From the NCBI GenBank assembly GCA_945918815.1, contig CAMEIU010000003.1:1-29003 (forward strand): a DNA stretch of 29,003 nt, given 5' to 3'. The notes beneath the pieces are model-generated. The model was not told the origin of the DNA. It ran no database searches and saw only the letters and a program-made list of their open reading frames with translations. Of the stretch, positions 7,914 to 16,900 are shown in pieces. The DNA comes from an uncultured Clostridia bacterium (GTDB lineage: Bacteria > Bacillota > Clostridia > Oscillospirales > Oscillospiraceae). Position numbers and translations under genes: made by a program. Position 1 is the stretch's first letter. Every line of letters begins with the position of its first letter.

Positions 7914-7989
7914 ATGCATGTTCCTGTATCATTCCATGGCTGATGTGCAACTTTTTTATACATCAGAATCATTTGAAGGAGGAATATGC

Positions 7990-8988
7990 ATGAACACGAA
8001 AAAGTGGATTGCCCTGCTTTTGGCGGCGGTCCTGCTGGTCTCTCTGCTGGCAGGCTGCGGCAGCCAGGAGGCACCGGCGGAGGAACCGGTTTCCGCTCCA
8101 ACCACAGAGGTCCCGGCGGAACCGGAACCCGTGGAAGAAGCGGACGAGGAAAATTATGACACCGGCGACGCCTCTCTGGACAATCCCCGGAACCAGGACG
8201 GCATCGGCGAGAAGGAGCTGCTGGTGGTCAGCTTCGGCACCAGCTACAACGACAACCGCCGCCTGACCATCGGCGCCATTGAGGAAGCCATGGAAGCGGC
8301 CTTCCCGGAATACGCCGTTCGCCGCGGCTTCACCAGCCAGATCATCATCAACCATGTGAAGAGCCGCGACGGCGAGGTCATTGACAACGTGGGCGAGGCC
8401 CTGGACCGGGCCGTGGCCAACGGCGTCAAGGAGCTGTTGGTCCAGCCCACCCATCTGATGAACGGCTTTGAGTACAACGATCTCATCAGCGAAGTGGCCC
8501 AGTACGCCGACGCCTTTGATTCCATCTCCGTCGGCGAGCCCCTGCTGACCTCCGACGAGGACTTCCAGATCGTGCTGAACGCCATTGTGGAGGCCACCGC
8601 CTCCTATGACGACGGCAAGACTGCCATCTGCTTCATGGGTCACGGCACGGAGGCCGACTCCAACGGCGTGTACGCCCGGATGCAGCAGCTTCTGACCGAG
8701 GCGGGCTACGCCAACTACTACATCGGCACCGTGGAGGCCGAACCCTCCGTGGAGGATGTGCTGGCCCTGGTCCAGGCGGGCGACTATGAGCGGGTAATCC
8801 TGCGGCCCCTGATGATCGTGGCCGGCGACCACGCCAACAATGACATGGCCGGTGACGAGGGAGACTCCTGGAAGACCATTTTTGAGGACGCCGGTTACGA
8901 AGTCCAGTGCCTGGTCAACGGCCTCGGTGAGCTGGAAGCCATTCAGAACCTGCTGGTAGCCCACGCCCAGGCTGCCATGGAAAAGTAA
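7990..8988 (+). CDS. Exported CbiK-like sirohydrochlorin cobaltochelatase lipoprotein
   Basis: This 332-residue CbiK-family protein belongs to the class II chelatases, which insert Co2+ or Fe2+ into sirohydrochlorin. It has a lipoprotein signal (LLAGC, lipidated Cys23) and an acidic, Pro-rich linker to about residue 60. It should therefore act outside the membrane, unlike the cytosolic biosynthetic enzyme. Conserved metal-site regions are present: His155 (PTHLMNG), His218 (MGHGTE) and His281 (GDHANNDMAGD). The ATG at 7990 has AGGAGG 7 bases upstream. In-frame codons further upstream lie in the riboswitch and are not used. A cobalamin riboswitch and a following importer suggest a role in surface tetrapyrrole or cobalt handling. 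Exported CbiK homologues are known from Desulfovibrio. Confidence 0.92.
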   Translation: MNTKKWIALLLAAVLLVSLLAGCGSQEAPAEEPVSAPTTEVPAEPEPVEEADEENYDTGDASLDNPRNQDGIGEKELLVVSFGTSYNDNRRLTIGAIEEAMEAAFPEYAVRRGFTSQIIINHVKSRDGEVIDNVGEALDRAVANGVKELLVQPTHLMNGFEYNDLISEVAQYADAFDSISVGEPLLTSDEDFQIVLNAIVEATASYDDGKTAICFMGHGTEADSNGVYARMQQLLTEAGYANYYIGTVEAEPSVEDVLALVQAGDYERVILRPLMIVAGDHANNDMAGDEGDSWKTIFEDAGYEVQCLVNGLGELEAIQNLLVAHAQAAMEK

Positions 8989-9013
8989 GAAATTATAAAC
9001 CATCGCAATCCAC

Positions 9014-9103
9014 TGTAGGGCACGGCCACTGGACGTGCCGCCGGTAGGCAGCTGTATGTTTGAACCAGCTGTCCAACGGCGCGTCGGGTCGCCGCGCCCT
9101 ACG
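9014..9103 (+). repeat. R1 repeat core, copy c, between the chelatase and lipoprotein genes
   Basis: The core runs from TGTAGGGCACGG to GCGCCCTACG and lies inside the 201-bp gap in the transport unit. The outer GAAATTGGGATTT arms are missing. Flanking bases TCCAC and GTGGGA extend the closing stem instead. Confidence 0.87.
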
Positions 9104-9189
9104 GTGGGACTTGGAGCCCTTGATCCGGCAATTGCTTGTGCGGCAACGTTCCAAAAGGCACGGTGGAATTTTTATGAAGGTGCATCACC

Positions 9190-10140
9190 ATGAAACACTT
9201 GAAAACCCTTTTGATTTTGGTCCTGGTCGCGGTCCTGCTGCTGACCGCGGGCTGCGGTGTGGAGACGGTGCCTGTCGCGGAAACGCCTGCGGCGGAGGCC
9301 CCTGCGGAAGAGGCCCCTGTGGCAGAAGCCCCCGCGGAAGAACCCGCCGCCGGGCCCGGCAGCCAGGTGGCCGACGCCAGTCAGATGACCACCGTGGAAG
9401 AGGTGGTAGAGGCGGACATGGTGCCCATCTACGGCGTTTCTCTCCAGGACGGCGTCTACCAGGTCACGGTGGATTCCAGCTCCTCCATGTTCAAGATCAC
9501 CCAGTGTGAGCTGACGGTGGAGAACGGCCAGATGACCGCCGTCATGCACATGGGCGGCACGGGCTACCTGAAGGTCTTCATGGGCGCTGGCGAGGAGGCC
9601 GCGGCGGCCGGTGAGGAAGACTGCATCCCCTTTGAGGCGCAGCCCGACGGCACCCACACCTTTACGGTCCCCGTGGAGGCTCTGGACATGGGCATTGCCT
9701 GCGCGGCCTACAGCAAGAGCAAGGAGCTGTGGTACGACCGGACCCTGGTGTTCCGGGCGGATTCTCTGCCTGCGGAGGCCTTTGATCCCAGCCTGTTTGT
9801 CACGGCGGAGCGCCTGGGCCTGGCCGACGGCAATTACACCGTGGAGGTCCGGCTGGAGGGCGGCTCCGGCAAGGCCAGCGTGGAATCCCCGGCCAAGCTC
9901 CGGGTGGAAAACGGCATGGCCTGGGCCACGATTATCTGGAGCAGCTCCAACTACGACTATATGCGGCTGGACGACGAGCAGTATCTGCCCCTGGCCCTGG
10001 AGGGCGGCTCCACCTTTGAGATTCCCGTGGCCGCCTTTGACCGCAAGGTCACCTATTACGCCGACACCACGGCCATGAGCACGCCCCATGAGATCGAGTA
10101 CACCCTGTACTTCGATTCCGCCTCCATCACTGCGGAATGA
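9190..10140 (+). CDS. Two-domain NEAT-like surface lipoprotein
   Basis: This is a 316-residue lipoprotein with signal and lipobox LTAGC (Cys22), then a low-complexity Ala/Glu/Pro spacer to about residue 57. Two related beta-rich modules follow. The first (about 80-195) carries DGVYQVTVDSSSSMFKIT and LTVENGQMTA; the second (about 210-315) carries DGNYTVEVRLEGG, LRVENGMAWA and PHEIEYTLYF. The DG-x-Y-x-V start and the L-x-V-x-NG-x-x strand resemble NEAT haem-binding domains, so haem or corrinoid capture is likely but inferred. I assign no exact family. A GAAGGTG ribosome binding site precedes the ATG. The stop overlaps the start of the substrate-binding gene, so the two are translationally coupled. 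Confidence 0.8.
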   Translation: MKHLKTLLILVLVAVLLLTAGCGVETVPVAETPAAEAPAEEAPVAEAPAEEPAAGPGSQVADASQMTTVEEVVEADMVPIYGVSLQDGVYQVTVDSSSSMFKITQCELTVENGQMTAVMHMGGTGYLKVFMGAGEEAAAAGEEDCIPFEAQPDGTHTFTVPVEALDMGIACAAYSKSKELWYDRTLVFRADSLPAEAFDPSLFVTAERLGLADGNYTVEVRLEGGSGKASVESPAKLRVENGMAWATIIWSSSNYDYMRLDDEQYLPLALEGGSTFEIPVAAFDRKVTYYADTTAMSTPHEIEYTLYFDSASITAE

Positions 10141-11270
10141 AACGGCTGATTCGACTTCTGCCGCTGTTGCTGCTGATCCTGCTCTGCGCCTGCGGGCAGG
10201 ACGCGGCGGAGGCGGGTCCCACGGAAATCGCCTGGGACAGTCTGACCCCGGACCACAGTATGGAACTGCTCTACGCGGATCAGTTCGCCGTGGACTATTA
10301 TGAAGGCGGCTATAAGGCCGTCACCATCGCCGGGACCGATTCCTATCTGGTGGTCCCGGCAGACGCGGCGGTTCCCACCGGAAGCCCGGCGGATATGACC
10401 GTTTTGCAGCAGCCCTTGGACCACATCTATCTGGTGGCGACCTCCGCCATGGACCTGTTCCGGGAGCTGGACGCCGTCGGCGCCGTCACCCTGTCCGGCA
10501 CCGACGCCGCCGGATGGTACATTGCAGAGGCCCGGGAAGCCATGGAAGCGGGCCGGATGACCTACGCGGGCAAATACAGCGCGCCGGATTACGAGCTGAT
10601 TCTCTCCCAGGGCTGCGATCTGGCGGTGGAATCCACCATGATCTACCACACGCCGGAGGTCCAGGAGCAGCTGGAGCGGTTCGGCATTCCGGTGCTGGTG
10701 GAGCGGTCCAGCTACGAGAGCCATCCTCTGGGAAGGATGGAATGGATCAAGCTCTATGCCGCGCTCCTGGACAAGGAGACGGAAGCCGAAGCCTTCTTTG
10801 ACCGGCAGATGGAGACCCTGGCTCCCATTTTGGAGCAGGAGGGCACCGGCAAGACCGTGGCCTTTTTCTACATCACCTCCGCCGGGGCCGTCAACGTTCG
10901 GAAGCCCGGCGACTATATCGCCAAGTCCATTGGCCTGGCCGGGGGCGTGTATCTGCCCCAGGACACGGACGCGGAGGACAACGCCCTGTCCACCATGAAC
11001 ATGCAGATGGAGGCCTTCTACGCGGCGGCCCGGGACGCGGACGTGCTGATCTACAACAGCACCATCGACGGGGAGCTGGAAACCATGGACGATCTGTTGG
11101 CCAAAAGCGAGCTGTTGGCGGATTTCAAGGCCCTGGAAACGGGAAATGTCTGGTGCACCGGAAAGAACCTGTTCCAGGAGAGCCTGGGTCTGGGCGACCT
11201 GATCGCGGATCTGCACGCCATTTTGACAGAAGAAAACCCGGAGACCGTGTATCTGCACCGGCTCACATGA
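10137..11270 (+). CDS. ABC transporter substrate-binding lipoprotein (siderophore/haem/cobalamin type)
   Basis: This 377-residue type III binding protein (BtuF/FepB/HmuT class) should deliver a metal complex or tetrapyrrole to the permease downstream. The N-terminus has a lipoprotein signal with lipobox LLCAC (Cys19). The two lobes are joined by a long central helix, seen as the run around IKLYAALLDKETEAEAFFDR. Features such as LILSQGCDLAVEST (lobe 1) and DVLIYNSTIDGE (lobe 2) fit the family fold. It starts in an ATGA overlap with the NEAT-like gene. The usual order of binding protein, permease and ATPase follows. The ligand cannot be read directly; the riboswitch upstream argues for a corrinoid or precursor. 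Confidence 0.9.
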   Translation: MKRLIRLLPLLLLILLCACGQDAAEAGPTEIAWDSLTPDHSMELLYADQFAVDYYEGGYKAVTIAGTDSYLVVPADAAVPTGSPADMTVLQQPLDHIYLVATSAMDLFRELDAVGAVTLSGTDAAGWYIAEAREAMEAGRMTYAGKYSAPDYELILSQGCDLAVESTMIYHTPEVQEQLERFGIPVLVERSSYESHPLGRMEWIKLYAALLDKETEAEAFFDRQMETLAPILEQEGTGKTVAFFYITSAGAVNVRKPGDYIAKSIGLAGGVYLPQDTDAEDNALSTMNMQMEAFYAAARDADVLIYNSTIDGELETMDDLLAKSELLADFKALETGNVWCTGKNLFQESLGLGDLIADLHAILTEENPETVYLHRLT

Positions 11271-11290
11271 GCGTCCCCCCCCTTGGGGGC

Positions 11291-11417
11291 AAATGAAGGA
11301 TGAATAATGAATATTGAAGAATGAATAATTATGGTGTCCCTTCGGGACAATTGAAATGATTTTCCGAAGGAAAATACCTCAATTATTCATCATTCGTTAT
11401 CCATTATTCATTATTCA
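11291..11417. repeat. Intergenic palindromic repeat R2, copy 2
   Basis: Same layout as copy 1: ATGAATAATGAATATT outer arms, GAATAATT/AATTATTC inner arms and the TTTTCC-GA-AGGAAAA hairpin. Its first mini-hairpin is one base pair longer (TGTCCC-TTC-GGGACA) than in copy 3 (TGTCC-TTC-GGACA). The two inserted bases are complementary. It lies between the binding-protein and permease genes and is followed by a hairpin (AACCGCCC/GGGCGGTT, about 11420-11439). Confidence 0.85.
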
Positions 11418-11461
11418 CCAACCGCCCCACCGGGCGGTTCCATCAAACAGGAGTGAACCAC

Positions 11462-12478
11462 ATGAAACACGCCCATTCCCGCTATTGCGCCGCCTTTTTG
11501 TTGTTGGCGGCGCTTTTGGTGGTATTCCTGGTCTGGAATATCTGCGCCGGCAGCGTCTCCATGTCTCCGGGGGAGCTGATGCGGATTCTGTCGGGGCAGG
11601 AAAAAGGCGGCACCAATTCCAACATTGTCTGGAACATCCGGCTGCCGCGGATTCTGGCGGCCATTTTGCTGGGCGGGGCCTTGTCGGTGTCCGGCTTCCT
11701 GCTCCAGACCTTCTTCGCCAATCCCATCGCCGGTCCTTTCGTCCTGGGCATTTCCTCCGGAGCCAAGCTGGCGGTGTCGCTGGCCATGATCTTTCTCCTG
11801 AGCCGCGGCCTGACGGCTGACTCTCTGGTGCTGATTCTGGCGGCCTTTCTGGGCGCCATGCTGTCCATGGGCTTCATTCTGCTGATCTCCCAAAAGGTCA
11901 AGAAAATGTCCATGCTGGTCATCTGCGGCGTCATGATCGGCTACATCTGCTCCGCCGTCACGGATTTTGTGGTGACCTTCGCCGACGACTCCAACATTGT
12001 GAACCTCCACAACTGGTCCCTGGGCAGCTTTTCCGGCATGTCCTGGAGCAATGTAAAGGTCATGTTTCTGGTGGTGACGGCGACGCTGATTCTGACGTTC
12101 CTGCTGTCCAAGCCCATCGGGGCCTACCAGATGGGAGAGGTCTACGCCCAGAACATGGGCGTCAACATACCCCTCTTCCGGGTCCTGCTAATTTTATTGT
12201 CCAGCGTACTCTCCGCCTGCGTCACGGCCTTCGCCGGGCCCATCTCCTTTGTGGGCATCGCCGTGCCGCACCTGATCAAAAGCCTGTTCAAAACGGCCAG
12301 GCCTATTCTCATCATTCCCGCCTGCTTCCTGGGCGGCGCGGTGTTCTGCCTGTTCTGCGACCTGATCGCCCGGACCGTCTTCGCGCCCACAGAGCTGAGC
12401 ATCAGCACCATCACCGCCGTCTTCGGCGCGCCGGTGGTCATTTACATGATGATCCGGCAGAAGGGAAAAGCCATGTGA
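11462..12478 (+). CDS. FecCD-family ABC transporter permease
   Basis: This 338-residue membrane protein of the BtuC/FhuB/HmuU family forms the translocation channel for siderophores, haem or cobalamin. It has the expected series of about ten hydrophobic segments and family signatures: NIRLPRILAAILLGGALSVSG, QTFFANPIAGPFVLGISSGA and FAGPISFVGIAVPHLIK. I chose ATG at 11462 over an in-frame GTG at 11453. The AGGAG ribosome binding site overlaps that GTG and lies 8 bases before the ATG. It is the only permease gene, so the transporter should use a homodimeric channel. A repeat upstream and another downstream separate it from its partner genes. Confidence 0.94.
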   Translation: MKHAHSRYCAAFLLLAALLVVFLVWNICAGSVSMSPGELMRILSGQEKGGTNSNIVWNIRLPRILAAILLGGALSVSGFLLQTFFANPIAGPFVLGISSGAKLAVSLAMIFLLSRGLTADSLVLILAAFLGAMLSMGFILLISQKVKKMSMLVICGVMIGYICSAVTDFVVTFADDSNIVNLHNWSLGSFSGMSWSNVKVMFLVVTATLILTFLLSKPIGAYQMGEVYAQNMGVNIPLFRVLLILLSSVLSACVTAFAGPISFVGIAVPHLIKSLFKTARPILIIPACFLGGAVFCLFCDLIARTVFAPTELSISTITAVFGAPVVIYMMIRQKGKAM

Positions 12479-12508
12479 CATACCACTACGGTGAACAAAA
12501 AAGTCCTC

Positions 12509-12598
12509 TGTAGGGCACGGCCACCGGACGTGCCGCTTGCAGGCAGACGCTTCCTGCAACCAGCTGCCCAACGGCGCGTCGGGTCGCCGCGCCCTACA
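12509..12598 (+). repeat. R1 repeat core, copy d, between permease and ATPase genes
   Basis: The core TGTAGGGCACGG to GCGCCCTACA is intact. One loop base differs (CCACCGG for CCACTGG). Outer arms are absent. A short hairpin GGCGGCTGATAGCCGCC (around 12620), a relative of R3, follows before the ATPase ribosome binding site. Confidence 0.87.
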
Positions 12599-12661
12599 GT
12601 GCGAGCGCTTTCACAGCGGGCGGCTGATAGCCGCCCCTCCATTTCCGGGAGGTGATTCTGT

Positions 12662-13771
12662 ATGGATGAATACTATCTCTCCACCGACCATATGACCGTG
12701 GGCTACAACGGGAAGGCCCTGATTCGGGACATTGCCCTCCAGGTCCGAAGGGGAGAAATTTTGACCCTCATCGGTCCCAACGGCTCCGGGAAATCCACCA
12801 TCTTGAAAAGTCTCATTCAGCAATTGAAGCTCCTGGGCGGCACGGTCTATCTGGACGGCCGGGTCATGGCAAAGATGTCCGAAAAGGAGATCTCCACAAG
12901 GCTGTCGGTGCTGATGACCGAGCGGATCCACCCGGAGCTGATGACCTGCCGGGACGTGGTCGGCACCGGCCGCTATCCCTACACCGGACGCCTGGGCATT
13001 TTGTCGGCGGAGGACCGGCAGAAGGTGCACGAAGCCCTGGCCCTGGTCCACGGCGAGGACCTGGCGGACCGGAGCTTCACGGAAATCAGCGACGGCCAGC
13101 GGCAGCGGGTCCTGTTGGCCCGGGCCCTTTGCCAGGAGCCGGAGGTTCTGGTGCTGGACGAACCGACCTCCTTCCTGGACATCCGCCACAAGCTGGAGCT
13201 GCTGACCATTCTCAAGGACATGGTCCGGCAGCGGCAGCTGGCCGTGGTCATGTCGCTCCATGAGCTGGATCTGGCCCAGAAGGTGTCGGACTATGTGGTA
13301 TGCGTCCACGGCAGCGTCATTGCGCGGTACGGCCCGCCGGAAGAAATCTTCACATCGGACTACGTTCCCACGCTGTTCGGCGTCACCCGGGGCAGCTACA
13401 ACGCGGAGTTCGGCTGTCTGGAGCTGGAGCCGGTCCGGGGAACGCCTCAGGTCTTCGTCATCGGAGGCGGCGGCAGCGGCATCCCATGGTACCGGCAGCT
13501 CCAGCGGAAGGGAATCCCCTTCGCGGCGGGCGTCCTCCAGGAAAACGATGTGGACTACCCCGTGGCGAAGGCGTTGGCGGCGCAGGTGATCTCCGAGCGT
13601 CCCTTCCGGCCCATCGGGGAAGAAGCCTTCAAACAGGCAAAAGCCATTCTGGAAACCTGCAATCAGGTTCTCTGTCCCCTGACGGAATTCGGCCCCATGA
13701 ACGAGCCAAACCGCGCCCTGATGGACCTGGCGCGGCAGAATGGGACGCTAAAGCTTGCGAGCATGGGGTAA
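12662..13771 (+). CDS. ABC transporter ATPase with extra C-terminal Rossmann-like domain
   Basis: Residues 1 to about 255 are a FepC/BtuD/HmuV-type ATPase that would power the FecCD permease. Walker A is GPNGSGKS (38-45), Walker B ends Asp166-Glu167, and the switch His is His200. The signature motif is SDGQ (143-146) rather than SGGQ. Plain FecE-type ATPases are about 250-270 residues. This one continues to 369 with a domain starting VFVIGGGGSGIP (264) and containing ENDVDYPVAKALA and ERPFRP. The glycine-rich start suggests nucleotide or cofactor binding, though its role is not known to me. The ATG follows GGGAGGTG. A terminator lies about 100 bp after the stop. Confidence 0.9.
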   Translation: MDEYYLSTDHMTVGYNGKALIRDIALQVRRGEILTLIGPNGSGKSTILKSLIQQLKLLGGTVYLDGRVMAKMSEKEISTRLSVLMTERIHPELMTCRDVVGTGRYPYTGRLGILSAEDRQKVHEALALVHGEDLADRSFTEISDGQRQRVLLARALCQEPEVLVLDEPTSFLDIRHKLELLTILKDMVRQRQLAVVMSLHELDLAQKVSDYVVCVHGSVIARYGPPEEIFTSDYVPTLFGVTRGSYNAEFGCLELEPVRGTPQVFVIGGGGSGIPWYRQLQRKGIPFAAGVLQENDVDYPVAKALAAQVISERPFRPIGEEAFKQAKAILETCNQVLCPLTEFGPMNEPNRALMDLARQNGTLKLASMG

Positions 13772-13772
13772 T

Positions 13773-13868
13773 ATAATGCATGATGAATAGCTGTGGTGTC
13801 CTTCGGACAATTTTAAATGATCTTCCGATGGAAAATACCTCAATTATTCATCCTTCATTCTTCATTTA
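13773..13868. repeat. Intergenic palindromic repeat R2, copy 3
   Basis: A shorter R2 copy: ATGATGAATAG, the TGTCC-TTC-GGACA hairpin, CTTCCGATGGAAAAT and CAATTATTCATCC. It starts just after the ATPase stop and ends at the convergent terminator. Confidence 0.8.
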
Positions 13869-13871
13869 CAT

Positions 13872-13908
13872 AACAGCCCCCAGACCGGGCTTCGGTCTGG
13901 GGGTTGTT
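13872..13908 (+). terminator. Terminator between convergent genes
   Basis: A 15-bp stem (AACAGCCCCCAGACC with GGTCTGGGGGTTGTT, one G-T pair) and 7-nt loop sit between the ATPase gene and the 3' end of the oppositely oriented SLH gene. The right arm and its flank are T-rich on the plus strand, so it best fits the transport unit. It may also stop the minus-strand transcript. Confidence 0.75.
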
Positions 13909-13915
13909 CATTCTG

Positions 13916-16900
13916 TTATGCCAAATCGCGGTACAGGAAGGTGACGATCTGGGCTCGGGTGCAGGCAGTGTTGGGGCTGAACGCGGCGGCGGAGGTACCG
14001 CTGGTCACGTCTTCGGCCACGGCCCGCAGGACTGCGTCATAATAGTAGGCGTCCTTTGCCACATCGGTGAACGGGTTCGCCCCATTGCCCGCTTTGGCGC
14101 CGTCCAAACGCCACAGGAACGTGACGATCTGGGCCCGGGTGCAGACGGCGTCCGGCGAGAAGGCAGTTTCGCTGGTACCGGTGGTAATCCCCTGCTCCAC
14201 AGCCCACAGGACAGCCTTGTAATAATAGGCAGTCTTGCTGACATCCGTGAAGGGGTTGACTGCGCTGGCCGGTTCGGGGCAGCCCATGGCTCTCCACAGG
14301 AAGGTGACGGCCTGGGCGCGGGTACAGCCATCGGCAGGGGAGAAGGTCACAGCGGTGGTGCCGGTGGTGATCCCCTGCTCCACGGCCCACAGGACCGCGT
14401 CATTGTAGTAGTCGCCGGGCCGGACGTCCACAAAGCCGGTGGAAGGCGTGGTCGTGGTGGTGCTACCGCTGGTGCTAGTGCTGGTGCTGCCGGAGCTAGG
14501 CTTCTGGGGCTCGTCCTTTTCCTGGGTGCCCGTCAGCTCATAGACCGCCAGGGTGCCGGAGACCTCACAGGCCGTCAGCAGCAGGGCATTGCCTGTCTTG
14601 CTGTCCGCGGCGGAGACGAAGCACAGGCCCTCGGGGGAGACATCGCCCTGAATGGCGGCTTCAAATTCGCGGGAGTTGATGTAGTTGACAAATTCCGTCT
14701 TGGCGGGGTTGGTGATGTCATAGACCATGACGCCGCCGATGCGCTCCAGGGCGATGAAGGCGTAGGTTTTGCCGTTGACCACGCCGGTGACGACGCTCTC
14801 CGGCTCGGGACCCTTCTTGCCGGAACGGTTGTCCAGGCTGGTCTTGTCATTGGAGGCGTTGAAGTAACCGGTAAGCTGTGCGGCGGTGATTTCCTCAAAG
14901 CCGCTGCCGCTGTCGTAGACCAGGTTCAGGCCCGTGGCCGTCACCTCGTAGATGGAGAAGGAGCGGCCGCCGAACACATAGGCCTTGCTGGTGTCCAGGC
15001 CGTCCCACATGGTGGCGTTGAACCAGACGACCTTTGCGTCCAGGGTCACATTGCCGGTGGGGGAGGCCTTGCTCTCCACCTCGTTGTCCAGGCCGTCCCA
15101 GTCGGCGCGGCTGTCGCCCTCGTTGGCGGTCAGCAGGTAGGTCTTGCCGCCGATGGTGGTCACGGCAATGCCGTCTGGCATCTTGATGCCGTATACGTTA
15201 TCGTAGTTGTCCAGCTCGACGGTGCCATTTTTCTGGAGATCGACCTTGGTCACGCTGTAATCCTGGAAGCCCAGGGGGTACACGCCGGTAAATTCACCGG
15301 ATGCGATATTCAGCACGGCGATGGCGTTGGCCTCCTGGAGGGAAACATAGGCGGTGTTGCCGGAGACGGCGATGTATTCCGGCTCAAAGTCGGTGGAGGG
15401 CAGGGTGTTCTTCTGAATCAGCACTCCGGCGGCGGTCAGCGCACTCCGCTGGGCATCGAAGCTGTCAAAGGTCACGGTGTTGGCGGTCAAAGCGTTGTCC
15501 GCGCCGATGGTGACGATGGATACGGAGCCCTTGGGATCGGCGGCATTCGCGCCGTTCCGAGGCTCGCCCTCATCGGCGGAGAGGACGGTGAAATTGTCCG
15601 CGAAGGTCACCATGTCGGGCTGCACGCCCACGGAAACGGTGGAGAGCAGCTCCAGAGAGCCGTTAGGATTGCAGGCGAACAGGGCCACCACGCCGTTGTC
15701 CGCGTAGTTCTCGGCCTGGATCGCCACGGCCAGCTTGCTGCCGTCGGGGGAAACTGCCACGGAGGTCATGTCGCCGTAGGCAAAGCCCTTCACCAGGGAC
15801 TTGACATTGTATTCCGTGCCGTTCAGGGCCACAACGGTGTTGCCGTCCAGCTTTCCGTTGAGATCCACGGCGATCAGTGTCCCCTTGACGCCGCTGACGG
15901 CGTAGGCATAGCCGTTGACGGGGTTGTACTGCACAATCTCCAGGCTGCCGCCGTCGGCGTTCATGGCCCCGGAGTTGTAGCGGCCCGCCAGCTCCAGCTT
16001 CAGGGAGCCGGTCTCGTCATAATAGCCGTTCACGCGGGTGTCAGCGGCCTCCACGGGGGTGTAGACGGGCTCGGTGGAAGCGCCGTGGACTTTACCCATC
16101 TCGCCCTGGCTGTTGCGGGGAGCGTTGGCGGTCACATAACCCTGGTCCACAGTGACCTCGCTCTTCTCCCAGACAATGATCTGGAAGTCGTTGTTGGTAT
16201 CGGTATCGGCGTGGTTGCTACGCTTCAGGGACTTTTGCTTGGAAACTTTGACCGCAGCAACATCCTCATTCGCTGTAACAGAGTCGATTTCGGTCTCACC
16301 GTTCATCAGTTTGATGGTGTAGTTCTTGTTACTGATGGTCCAGCTGCAGGTCTGGTCGGCCGTGGGCAGGTCGTAGGTCAGATAGTCATCGGAGGTGGAC
16401 TCTGCCGCACCCACGATCAGATAAGAACCTTTGGCAGGAATGGTGCCGGTCAGATCAAGCGCGTCGGCACCGTTGACCAGCGTGTAGCCAGTCAAAGCAA
16501 CAGCCTCGTCATTGGGATTGTACAGTTCGACAAAACTGTTGGAGATGGGCGTGTCGCCCTTGCCGCCGCCGCCGTACACCTGGTCGATCAGCAGCTTGGC
16601 GGGCTCCTCGCTCTGCTCCACGGTGCGGTAGATGGTGGCGGTGTCCTGCTCAAAGGGCAGGTCAAGGTCAGGCGCCTCACTGGAGAGCTGGAGAGACACG
16701 AAATCAAAGTAGATATCCGAGCTGCTCGCGCGGCCCTGGTGGATCTCCACGGCCAGAACGTTGGTGCCGGACTTCAGCGCGCTGTTGTCCGTCAGGGTGA
16801 ACTCGCCCAGCTTCGGCGCGGAGGCGTTGGAGCCGCCGTAAACCATGTTGGCGGTAAAGGCATCGTCCGGCGCTTCAAAGGACGCAACCACGGAATTATT

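Noticed and set aside
7765..7989. A longer N-terminus for the CbiK-like protein starting inside the leader
   Set aside because: It would translate the riboswitch and terminator. The ATG at 7990 has a strong ribosome binding site and begins a proper lipoprotein signal.
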